Source: Myripristis murdjan (lineage: Eukaryota > Chordata > Actinopteri > Holocentriformes > Holocentridae). Taken from it: 64,000 bases of DNA. The notes under the pieces are model-generated. The model saw only the letters and a program-made list of their open reading frames with translations. It made no database searches and was not told the DNA's origin. The stretch spans positions 17,521,699 to 17,585,698 of the forward strand of contig NC_043990.1 in NCBI RefSeq assembly GCF_902150065.1, given 5' to 3'. Below, in pieces: positions 16,632 to 28,200 of the stretch. The translations under genes and the position numbers were made by a program. Numbering within the stretch: the first letter of the stretch is position 1; each line of letters starts with the position of its first letter.

Positions 16632-19600
16632 ATGGAGGAGTCTAAAGTTGAACAACTGGCTAGCAAAACTGAGGAGCATCAGCAAGGTATGTGATGTATA
16701 TAAAGTATGGACATATTTGCACAGCTTTTTAAACCTCTCTGGTTTAGATATTGTGACTTGCGATAGGGGAGTTTTAACAGCCCTGGATAGATGGACGGTA
16801 CAAAACAGTCCGCTTGCACAACAGTGACATCTATCGGACAAAGTAGGAACTTCATCTACCTTTCATTTCTGAACAAATGAACCTTGGGGATAACTTGGGG
16901 CAATTATCATCACCTTGTCTCAGACATTTTTGCGCTACACTGCCCGGATTTGATGGTAGTAATGGTAGCAGCATTTAAAATCATAGACACTGCCAATTCA
17001 CAACATTTCATTCGCGATTATTTTCTACGAGCAGTGGAATAAACAACGTGATCCTCTTTCACGCCTACGCAGTATGGTGATGTGTTATTTCTCTGATAAC
17101 CGATCTTCTTGGGTAAATTATGCTGTGAGTATTAACTGCATGTGACGTTTATTAGTCACCCTATTCCAGTTAAATAGGATGATCGCCGCTCAAACAGGTC
17201 TCCGTCGGCTATGGTTAGGCGAAATAACTATCTTCATTTGAGGACTACCTTTGGTTACACTTCGCTTCCGCTTGTAAGTCGTTTAAGTCTTTCTCTTAAC
17301 AACATCAGTATGTTTAGGAATGACAAGGCGATACAGCGCATTGTCGGTTCAAATTGGAGATGGAAAACGCTCGACTGCGTATATTGACGATAATAACGTT
17401 AATATAAAAGTGTTTTGGGGTATGCACCAATAAGCAGACTGGCCTTCTGATGACGATATGCGAATAACCACGCCGTTGCTTATTCTGCGCTAACAAAAGC
17501 TATTTCGAGGACTGTTAACGCTTCTTTACACAATTGTACATTATGAACTCGACTGTAATGAAATCATTTTAGGTAGATGTTACGAACAATCTCCATAGTA
17601 TTTTCATGCAAACTTCAGCACCATGACCCAGAAAGCTTTACGTGAGGGTAGGCCAGTTCTGACGCATTCAGTCAGTATCGTCAGTGAGGTACATCCTTAC
17701 CTGTTACTCCAGTAATGGAGTATCAGAAAATGATGAATGGAGGTTTATGAGATATGATTATTATCTCTGGCTTGTGGAGAACAGCAACACTCCACAAGAC
17801 CCATTCTGATTATCGAATATGTTTAAACAAAATAAATATTTTATGGTGAAGGAGCTGTAGAGTTTAACTCTTTATAATTTGTGTAGTAGTGAAAGTAATA
17901 ACATAAACTCCTGTATCTTCAATATTTACACCTTGCAGTGGTAGCTAGCCATGTGCCCTGTATCGCTGACAGTCTGTACATTTCCATTTCAATCAAAAAC
18001 ACCACCAGATGACTTCAGTGATTAGTTCCTCCTCTCTGCTTGAAGGTGAGGTGATCATCACCTGGCAGAGTTTTTAGTTGGAATGAAAATGTGCAGACTG
18101 CATAACTCTACACTGTTTAAACTGTTTATTTAACCACTGAACAGTGCAATGTCCCCGTGTGTATCTATACATATGCTCATTTTCTTATTTCAGTATTTAT
18201 TGTTGTAATGCGTAGTATTAATCAATGCAAATATTTATACATAATGCACATACCTTTTTACGTTGGATTTAAAGCACATATTTATACATAAGCACATACA
18301 TTTTTTACACATTTCTAATACAACATATTTTATTTTTTTTTATTTCTGCAACTGACCCAGTTTCCCGCAGCAATTATAAAGTTTTTCTGGTTGCTGATTT
18401 TAGAGATAAGGTCCCTGGAAGAAGAAATTAAAGAGCTAAGGCGCTTCATAACTCTTTGCAGAAGGAGTTTGCATCTAGTAAGATACTGAATCATCTTTCA
18501 CTAAACTTTGTGTATCCGTGTTTCTAGATGGTAGACAAAAGTTGACACCATGTGCATCGTCTACCTCCAAGTAAATCCCTTGAATCCCATGGAGAACAAA
18601 ACAAAACATACCAACACCAGTCGCCCAGTCATCCATAGTCATCTTTCTGATTGTAGGAAATTAGCAGAGTTCAAAGTTTCATGCAGGGATACTTTGCCAT
18701 AGATATGTTCTTGTTAATATTTTATTTAAACCAATACAGGTTGTCCATTTATGTTCTATTACACAAGTGGGTTGAAGTAAATATGAATTGTTGATAATTT
18801 TTTGTACTATTTAATGAAGTTTGTACACCACAATTGTTATTATTATTATTATTTGTAGAACAACGTGAAGCTTATGAACTGGAGAGAATCCTCCAAGAGA
18901 AAGAAGGTACAAATTGAGGTTGTCATCAGTTTCTTGAGCTGTAATGGAGGTATTCTGTCAAAACCCACACATTTAACACACATTTAACAGAACAGAGTGT
19001 GTGTTTTCATTCACTGATGTCTGTAAACAATGAGAGCATGAATACACACTTGCTTGCACTAATTATGACCAGTAGAATCAGCAGAGGTTTTTCTGCAGAG
19101 ACGAACAGGATCCTGGCAGTTCCAGTGGTGACGAGTCAGAGCAGGAATGTTTCAGGTGAGGCTCTGCACTAATATGTCAATGGGCGTGTTTCCTCAAAGT
19201 TTTGCTCCAGGATGAATATTACTCATTTTCCTCATCCTCCTTGGTAGATCTGATACATGTATTTATTTTGACACATAATGGCAGTAAATGACAGTACACG
19301 TTCTGCTACATGTTAGAACGATGGTTAATCACCACAGATGCTAAGTACAGAATTAAAAATCTCAAGTTGAGCCCTAGATGTTTGAGATTAATTTTATAGG
19401 CGTAACCATCTTTCCTCCTTTTCATGATATGCCATTTTTATTTTTTATGCTTTCATTTATTGTTTGCTTTTCTGAAATTCTTTTATATACATTCATGATA
19501 GAATCATATTTGGTGTATAACAGATTGTATTGCAGGCCTACATGACGTCCTTGGACAATTCAACAGTTTGTGACGTCGATATGATAAACATTGTCGTGCA

Positions 19601-21555
19601 GCATTCCAGTATCATATGGTGCTGTTGTATCAAATATACAACATAATCCTGATACACATTACGCGAAACATGTTCCTAGAGGCACATGCCCTCAGGTCGA
19701 ACCCTAGATTCTACAAGTCTCACAAGGAAATTACTGGAGGGATGGAGCTCCATTCTTGCAGAAGATATTCCCTCATTTGGTGTTTTGTGGGTGGGTTTTG
19801 AGGGTAGTGGGAGGGCACTATCTAACACATTAGTCCAAAATCTCTAGGTGTTAATTTGGGTTGAGATCTGGTGAATATGGCGGCTGTAGCAAATCATTTA
19901 CTTCATTTTCATCCTCATCAACAATTCAGAGAGCTCTCATGCCCCGTGGATGGAGGAGATTGTCATCCTGGAAGAGACCACTCCCCTCAGGATAGAAATG
20001 TTTTACCATAGTTTAAAGGTGATGACTCAGAATAACTTTGTTTTGGCATGAGTCTTCCTACTAAGGGGACAAGTGGACCCAATCCATGCTAGGAGAATGG
20101 TCTCCCACATCATAACAGAGCCAGGGGACCTCCTCACTGTAAGGGTCAGCCATTCAGGCCTGTAGTGTTATCTTGGTGACACCACGTTGTGCACTCACCC
20201 GCGCGCTTGTCCAGAATATGGTGAAGGATGACGTGAACACAGAATCACTTTTTCCACATCTTTGTAGAGCCAGTGTCTACGGTTTTGTGCCACTGAACTC
20301 TCAAAAATGTGCATTTGTCCCTTGTAATTAGGGTTTATGAACAGCAGCCCTACTGTAATATCCCTCTCTACATACAGGGTCTTTTGCAATGATATTATTC
20401 CTTCCTTCCTCCAGTGGAGTCCCAGAATCTGTGCTAAGGTGTACTTAAGCTGGTCTGTTGGCTCAACACTTGATTAAGACTATTTATGTTGGGTTTTCCT
20501 TAATTTGGTCACCCATCTTTAGGTGAATTGTTCATGCCATGGAGAAAAAACTGTAGTGTTTATTTCCTTTTGTTGGTCATGGTTTTCCAGGCAGTTGCAG
20601 CTGAAAACAAGAAAACTGAGGAGCGGTTGGAAAAGTACAGTGTGAAATCCAGGAATTCAAGCTTAAACACCGAAAGCAGCGGTATTTATCAGTAAACTAC
20701 AGCATAAAGAGTTGTAATAAAATAAACAAGACCAGTTAAACATATCCTTGAAATCATGTCATACTGTCGAAGAATAGACTTTAAAATCTTATTACTTTTC
20801 TACAAAGCACTAAACGGTCATGGGACTACATATATTTCTAACTTGAACCACATGAGGCATCCAGAGCCCTCAGGTCATCTGGGAGAGGTTTGCTCAGTGT
20901 TTCCCAGAATTAAAACCAAACAAGGTGAAGCAGTGTTTAGTTTCTGTGCTCCCCACCTGTGAAATACACTTTCTGAACACATGAGGACTCCCTCGCCTTG
21001 CCTCGCCTTTCTCTGCTCTATTTTATTTTTTAATATTGCAGAATGAAGTTTGAAAACAGCCTTCATCAGCTGATAGAGCAGCATAAGAATCTGCACTCTG
21101 TCTTTGTGAGTTCTGCTTGCTGCTGCATTTTTAACAGTGATTCATTTGAGCTTATTTTCCTCTTTTTTCCAAAACATCTAAACTAAAAAAAGAAAAAACT
21201 TGCTGCCTTTTTTGTTGTTTAAAATAGATTCATATCCTTGAAGTTGTTGCTTTTTCCCCAGACCCCGGAGAGACTTCCGCATGAAATCGAGAGAGTTGAA
21301 AACGCAACACGACAGCTGTTAGCAGTCGGTAAGCATGTAACAATGTGCTGTTTGTGTGAGCACACATTATTATTCACACCTTTCTGCGAATGTGCATGCA
21401 ATTTGTTTCTAAGTTTTTAATCTAATTTAATTTGGCCTTGTTCTGTGGTTCCTGTAGAACAAGTTAAGTTGGCTCAGCTGCACCACCTGGATGAGGAGCT
21501 GGAACAGATGAAGCTGAAGCAACAAGGGGCAGCAGCAGCACAGACTCAGGGCTAG
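16632..21555 (+). CDS. syce1: SYCE1-like synaptonemal complex central element protein, with frame breaks in middle exons
   Basis: Exons read: 16632-16686, 18404-18477, 18859-18906, about 19099-19155, 20591-20681, 21042-21105, 21262-21328, 21458-21555. The product is a short coiled coil of about 180 residues. The C-terminal part, MKFENSLHQLIEQHKNL then TPERLPHEIERVENATRQLL, matches the FEEQLEDLMGQHKDL...PERL block of mammalian SYCE1; QREAYELERILQEKE plus ETNRIL matches the region before it. SYCE1 forms the central element that joins homologous chromosomes in meiosis. Exon 2 must change frame between EIKEL and KALHNSLQKEF, exon 4 is disturbed after ETNRIL, and exon 5 before EIQEFKLKHRKQR. Splice sites are intact. 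Either the gene is decaying or the assembly has small errors. It ends earlier than human SYCE1 (351 aa). An exon may be missing after exon 1. Confidence 0.72.
19500..20560 (-). mobile_element. Degenerate Tc1/mariner-type DNA transposon fragment
   Basis: Read on the minus strand, the stretch resembles the widespread fish Tc1-like transposase gene; on the plus strand recognisable blocks include GGATGGAGCTCCATTCTT, AGATATTCCCTCATTTGG, TGTCATCCTGGAAGAGACCA and GGGGACAAGTGGACCCAA. No long open frame survives, so it is an old inactive copy. It lies in the SYCE1 intron between exons 4 and 5, antisense to the gene. Ends are approximate and the terminal repeats were not identified. Confidence 0.7.
20700..21005 (+). 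mobile_element. LINE 3' fragment (non-LTR reverse transcriptase tail)
   Basis: A 68-residue open frame at 20756-20962 contains RRIDFKILLLFYKALNG and later RIKTKQGEAVFSFCAPHL, the usual C-terminal end of fish non-LTR retrotransposon polyproteins (CR1/L2/jockey-like group). Only the tail is present, a typical 5'-truncated insertion. It ends about 40 bp before the SYCE1 exon that starts at 21042. The clade is not resolved. Confidence 0.65.
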
Positions 21556-21900
21556 AGCTACATAAAGTTTTAGAGAAGCAGTAATAATCCTTCATTCTAC
21601 TCCCACCAGGACACATTTTCACTGCATATGTAAGAAACATCTTTGCCTGCCAAACCCTATTTATTTGCCAAGCCCTTGACTCTTTTGAATGGTTGGTTTT
21701 GATGTTAATTGTTCTATAAAGCTAGAGATGCTGCGCTAAAAAAGGCAGTTGGTATCCACTTTGTTTGCTGTCATCCTTGCTCCATTTCATATCATACAAA
21801 GTCTAAGAATTTGGATCAGTTCACACAAAGCAGGTTACGTATTTAACATATTCTTACAAGGTAAACAGCAAACAATAAACATTTTATTTACTGATACCTG
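21556..21900 (+). other. syce1: SYCE1-like 3' UTR with polyadenylation signal
   Basis: The spacer after the TAG stop at 21553-21555 is AT-rich and carries AATAAA at 21874-21879, a plausible transcript end. No coding potential is seen. Confidence 0.5.
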
Positions 21901-24900
21901 GGTATTTACTGCTTACTGATATTTACTGTTCTTGATTGTTGAACTAGTCTGTTATAGGCCATATAGTTATTATTGTGTGCGGTATTTATTTGCACCATTA
22001 TTAGTTATTTTGTATTGAGACAATGTAAAGGTGTTCATATAAGAAACTGAATACAGTTTATTCTCAGTGTTTTCAAATTGTTGTCAAAGGATTTGTATTG
22101 TGTGATTTCCTAACAACTATGAATGAAAACACCACAACCAGTATACGTACACAACCTATGTGCACACAGTATCATCAGAATCAGCTTTGGTTTTGCATAG
22201 ATTTAATACAGGACACTTTTCGTTACAGGTAATAACCATAACATACAATACAATACAGGTTTGAAAAGAAAACACAATTACCCTGTGTAAGAAATTACCC
22301 TTAATGCCAATTAATTTTTTTGTCAAAACCACATATTCACACATTAATTGAATAATGACACTACAAGGCACTTTGAGATCACAGGGAAGGTGATCATAAT
22401 CTGTTATTTAAAATATTAACCACCCCTTTTATTATCAAAGTATTTACAGAAGCATGTCTAGCAGAATACAATATAGTCTTAACTGGTCCAATACAGCTTT
22501 AGAGCCTCCAGTTTGTATTTTATTTATTTATTTATTTTTTATTATACAACACTAGAAACAAAACACTAAATGGTTTGATGCCGGGCTAGTGTTCAGGGTT
22601 TGGAACTGTGTACCAAGAAGCCAAGTCCTTTGGTGGAGTGTTTACAGACTGAAAAACAGGTTATCAAAGCTGTAAAGGGGCGTAGGTTTCACAAGTTAAG
22701 CACTCATGTTATGAAGCATGGCCCTCCTCCAGCACTGAAATGTTGCTATCCTTTCTCTTTTCCTACGGAGGTGATGACTAATCTGACACAGGTCAGGAAG
22801 GAGACAGGGATAAGGGGCACATTTTTCAGCCATACAGAAGTTGTCCATATGCTGAAGTCATTCATGAGGAGATGTTTTACATTTTCCTTTACATTGCTTA
22901 GAGACTACTAGTGATAGTAATCTATTTTTGTTTGTTTTTGTTCCTGTGCCCTAGCAGGCTTAGTCCTTCTTTGAGTGGGTTGTTTCACATATTCATTCCC
23001 CGAGAAGCAGGGCCACACCTTAATAGAAAGATACCACATACCACTTCTTGAGAGGCTAAAGTTCACCACAGGCTCAGCTTTCTATGGGAACATTATTGCT
23101 GTTATCTCAAAAGTAAGACTTGTAGTGAATATAGCACAAAGTTTTCTATCACTGCATTCTGGTTTGTCTCGCTCCACACCCTCCATAATCTCACAGACTT
23201 GCTCATCATTTTCTCCCTTCATAATTTTCTCCATCTCTGTTCCTCTTTCCTACTTCATATCCTTGTCTTGCTATATTTGGTTTTGGAGTACCTGGGTTAA
23301 TAATAGTGCTGGGTTTTATTGAGGACCTTGGCGGGCTGTGGCACAGCGTAATTCCACAGAGACCTACTTTAAACATGACCATTTCCACACAAAGTCATAA
23401 ATACACAGGACATTTGTTAACACCACAGCACTGATACTAGGCATGTGCAGTTACAGTATATACAGGCTTGTTGGTTGACTGGCATGAATTATTTCTTTCT
23501 AACTGCCAAAGAGGCATGCACTCACATTCTGTTACTCCCTCTAACTAGTTGCTCACATGCATACAATACAACCCAGTCATACCGTGGAGGTAAAAGTTGC
23601 CCTACCATGATGTTTGTTGAAGAACTTTATTCCATCCACCACATGGAGGTAATTCCACTCTTCTTTCTCTCAGTCACCATATAAGGCAAAAGAAGTACCC
23701 GGTCTTGGCACGCAGGTGCATTCCAAACTCCAAAACATCAATGTTTTCAGATTTTTTATAGTTTGTTTTTTCAAGTTTTATTGCTTTGTGTGAAAATCCA
23801 GCAAGGCTACAGTGTAGAACCTGTAGAGGTACTTTCATCGTGTCATTGGCACATATGAACAATGAGTCTTTTTGATCATTTTGCATAGTCTCCTTACAAA
23901 AGGTCTCTCCTCCATCTTCTGTTATCCAGGCTATTCCCCATCTGTTAACAGAACAACAGGGATAAGAGTGAATGCAACAGGATACGAGCCTTCCCACACA
24001 TACACACAGTGTCTTTCTCTTCTCCCCTTTACCGTTAGTGCCCCTCAACGTCCACTGACTCCTCTGGCTTTCAGTGAACATTCCTATCTTTCTGAATTTT
24101 AACGGTGCTGTTAAACTTAGGCTGCTGACAATGATAACGTAAAACCGTGTCAAATTCTGGCTAGAGTAGTATGCTATTGTAAAACATTATTTAACTATAC
24201 TCTGAACCTCTACTGCAGATAAAAAGCAATGAGAAGGAGGTGGCTCATTTGTTGTGATATGTACAAGGCTTTACCAAACTTTTATGTAAAAGGTTCATCA
24301 ACATGTTTTTATTTTCTCTGGCTTCAAATTCCAAGGAAATATCAAAATGTCAAAAATGTATATGTTATAGTTATGAAATTTGCAATAATTTTCAACATAC
24401 AAGTAGCAGCATACCGTATTTCACCAATTAATAGCCCGGGCGTTTAATACGCAAAATCAACTTGGACCCCAGGCGTTTACAAGAACTAGGCCTGCAGGCC
24501 TTTTTTATTTTTATTTTATTTTTTTTCTATTTATTTTTACACAGACCTGCACCAGGCCATTATTGTGATGACAGTTACTGTCCAACATATTTGTAGTACA
24601 AAAGCACTAACAATAGGTACAATACGGTATCCTTTTTTCTACCGTTAGCTAGCTCCTCTTATTTTGACAGAAAACGGAAGTGCCGCACAGTTATTGTGCG
24701 GCTAACTGGTTACTTCTGCAAAAATAAGGTGAATAGCCTTATTTTGGGTTTACCTCAATATAATGCAAATAATCGCCCCGGCAGTTATTCGGGTGGTCGT
24801 TTAATACGCAAAAAGGGTGCCAGGCGGCCATTTGCGGCCCGGCGATTAATTGGTGAAATACAGTATGTAATTTCTAAATTTGAGAGACAACTTTATTACA

Positions 24901-25271
24901 ATATTCATTGTTTTGAAAGACTGTTGCCCAGCAAATGCATAGTTCATGTTAATTTCATAGACTGAAGACATCTTTCCATTTCAAACTCTCTACATGAATC
25001 CTTGATTCAAACCCTGAGAGTATGTGACACCTCCAGTATCCACTATCCTCCACTGTCCTCATTCTGTAGAGAAGTTTGAATGTATTTGGGAGCACTTTGG
25101 GATTTCTCTGTATTTGTTTTATCAAATATCAAACAATTCAGAATTTAATCTTTCTATTTGAAATAACAGTTGTATTTAATTGAAATCCTAAATCCAAGAT
25201 TTTTTGTGTTCACTCCTCTCAACACTACTTTAGTTCAGCTCTCCTTTGTTCTTTCCCTACTCAGCAAACCT
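21901..25271. other. Spacer between the convergent SYCE1 and FAM83H genes
   Basis: About 3.4 kb separating two convergent genes; the FAM83H 3' UTR must lie at its right end. It contains a 450-bp MITE (24414-24863) and an unassigned 159-codon minus-strand open frame at 23674-24153 without recognisable domain, signal peptide or supporting splice structure. Other open frames are short and look random. Confidence 0.5.
24414..24863. mobile_element. 450-bp MITE with TA target duplication (Tc1/mariner type)
   Basis: Left end CCGTATTTCACCAATTAAT and right end ATTAATTGGTGAAATACAG are inverted copies with one mismatch over these 19 nt; similarity continues into a GC-rich GCCCGGG/GCCGGGC stretch. Both ends are flanked by TA (24412-24413 and 24864-24865), as expected for Tc1/mariner insertion. 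CGTTTAATACGCAAAA also occurs twice in direct orientation, near 24440 and 24799. No transposase is encoded, so it is non-autonomous. The termini are well preserved, suggesting a fairly young copy. Confidence 0.75.
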
Positions 25272-28200
25272 CTATCTTGCAGTGATAATTACCTCGAAGC
25301 GACTGTAGACCTTCTTCTCCTTCCTCAGGCTCTCTATCCTCTTCAGCAAACCTTCTCGCATCCTGACTAGTCCCTGTGGTCGCAGGAATCGGTTCCTTCT
25401 CAGGGAGTTTTGTCTCTCTCCAACCCTTTCTCCCCCCCATCACTGTCTTTGTCCCCTCCTGCTTCCTCTCGTTCCTGTCGGTTTCTTCTGGCTGTTGGCT
25501 GAGATCTGGCTCCAGAATGACTTTGGTATCATCTCGCAGGTTGCTGCTGAACAGAACATAGCTGCTGGAGGTCTGGTACCGGGACGAGCCTGCGTGCCTG
25601 TTGCCGTTTTGTGATTGGCTGTGCTTTGGTCAGAGGTGGCGGACCCCGTGTCTTTAGAGGATGAACTTGGCTTTGTGGCCAGAGTTTCAGTCTTCCTCTT
25701 ACAGTGCTCATAGTCCCTATCATCTGATCCTGCTGCAGATTTCTTTTCCTTATCTTGGGTCCCAGGAACCCTTTTAGGCCTCTGAGTTTGCTTCTTCAGG
25801 AAATCAAGTGGCTTTCCCTCACCCTTCCCCTCACCTGATAGTGTGTTGATCGACGTATTAGAGCCCATGATCTTTTGAAGTCCATCCTTTGATTCAGCAC
25901 GTGTCATAGTTGAAGAGCTATGAGAGCGGCTCTTTTTAAGCTCACTCTTCTCTGCATCTGTAGCATCTGCTGTCAGAATCTCCTCACCACAGGACACACG
26001 ACGAGGATTCAATCCTTTCAGTTTCAGGGGATCCCTTTTGAAGATTTTGGGTGAAGGAAGGGGTTTTAGGGACTTGAATAGATCTTTTTCTCTGGAACAT
26101 TCTCCTCTTTATGAGTTGAAGTTGTCCTCTAAATGCTTCAGATGGGTTACCGATGGCTTGGCAGAGATCACAGGTGGCTTTGAGGCACTAAGGGAAGGTT
26201 TAGGAGTGAGCTCTGCCACTTTTGATGAGAGGTCTGGCTTCTTTGGTTCAGGGTCTGCTGGGGTGACAGAGACAGATGGAATATTGGGAACTGTTGTAAC
26301 TGGAGGAGACTTATCAGAGAGATCTGGCTTTTTTTCAGCAGGCTCTGCGGCTTTTAACGATGACTCTGTTCCCATCTTTGAGGATTTCCTCTTGGCAGCC
26401 AGCTCCTTGAAATACTGGAGTCGACTGGCCGGATCGTTCATGTTCAGAGTTGGTGTTTCCTGGGGTTTGCGGGATTCTGTGTTGACTTGAGGGGTCTCTT
26501 GAGGTGGTAGAGCTTTTTCCTCTGTTTCAGTTTTTTGAAGTTCCTCTTTTGCTTGAGACTCAACTTTCAACTGTTTCTCTTTCTCTGGCTCTTTCACCAT
26601 CTCCGTCTGCTTTTCCTCAGCTTTCTTCCTCCATTCAAAAGGCTCCCGAGATGTTGACCTCCTCTTCTCTAGGATCTGGGCCACAATCGAGGAGGTGCGG
26701 ATTGTGTCAAGCCCCTCATCTTCCTCTGTAGCTGTTTTCAGACCAAGACTACCACTGTGTATTTCAGCCTTAGACGATGAGAATATAAGAGAGGAGCGTA
26801 GACGAGAGCTCCTTTGAAGGAGCGGGTTAATTCGTGTGCGGAAAGACTCATGCTTGGACAGCATGACATCTGGAGCTTCTTTCACCTCCACATCCACACC
26901 CACCTCCCTTGCTCCACTCCTCTCCCATTCTCTCTCTCTCTCCTCCTCTTTCTCTTCCTTCTCAGGTACCCGTGGCTTGTAGCTACCTCCTGATAGAATC
27001 AGATCCCTGGTTGATTTCAGACCAGAGTCTTTATCATTATCCTCAGGTATGATCGGCTTTCCAAAGCGTGGTCTAAGAATGTCTTGTCTGAGCTTTGAAG
27101 TAACACTTGGTTGGTCCTTTGTCCCAAAACGCGGTACTGAAAGTTCAGCGGTAGTTGGCTGCTGAGATGGTGGTGGTTCTTCAAATGCATCAGGCCCCAT
27201 AGGTTGGGGCAGGCCTTCCTCTCCACCATCCTCATAAGCGCTGAGATAGGAGCTGATCCTCCAACTTCTCAGGCCTTGCCTAACACTTGAGTCTTGATCC
27301 CGCTCTTGATCAGATTGCTTGGGAAACTGTTGCTTCTCATGAGGGTGGGGCTGTGTGGGGGAGCTCTGACAGGCATAGGACTGGCCTAAAGTTGGTCTCT
27401 TATTGGTGGAACCACCACCATATCTCCCTGCTACTGGAGGTCCCTGGAGCCCATCAGGTCCTCTCAGGTCATCAGATGAAAGGAAGTTTCGACTAAAGCT
27501 TTCAGCAGCAGGGGGCTCCGGGTCTGATCGGAAGCTTGAGTCTGAATACTGGTCTAGCGCAAGGTGGGAACCAGGGCGTCGAAGTGCATCGTAGTGTCCA
27601 TGGCCAGAACCAGGCCCAGGCCCTTCATGATAGAAATGACCTTGCGTCCGCTCTCTGTAAGAAAATATAATAGCTATTATTTTATTTGTTTTGTGATTAT
27701 GATTAATGTGTAAAAGTATGTGTTTCATGAATAATTCAGATTATCGATAGTAAACAAGCATGTCAAAATTTTATAGAGCAAAACCTGTGGAGGTCTGTTT
27801 CCTCCAGATTACTCATGACTCTGTGCTTCATGTAGTGCCTGGCGGAAGTGTAGCTCTCTTGAGTTCCCTCTGCATAGCTGTGCCGTTGAAGGGCACTGGC
27901 ACTCATCTCCATTTGTCTGGACACAATAGACCTTCCCTGCTCCATGAATGACTGCTGCAGACGGAACTGCTGCTGTGAATACTTTCCAATTGTAATTCCA
28001 GCCCCAGGTTCAATTGTGTGACGAAACAGGTCGTTCCTCCGGAAGGGAAGTGCAGGGTTCCGATCTGAGTCTCCATAGGGGAAGGCAGAAGGAATCTCAG
28101 GCTGCCGGAGGAAAACCCCTGGGATTCCGCAGTGATTGGCTTCTCTTCAAAACCAAACTGGCTGCTGAAGTAACTGCTGGTGCTGCTTGTCTCAGAATTG

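Noticed and set aside
18371-18403. Alternative in-frame acceptor extending SYCE1 exon 2 by 11 codons
   Set aside because: It would add a very hydrophobic stretch to a coiled-coil protein; the TTTTAG acceptor ending at 18403 gives the expected charged sequence.
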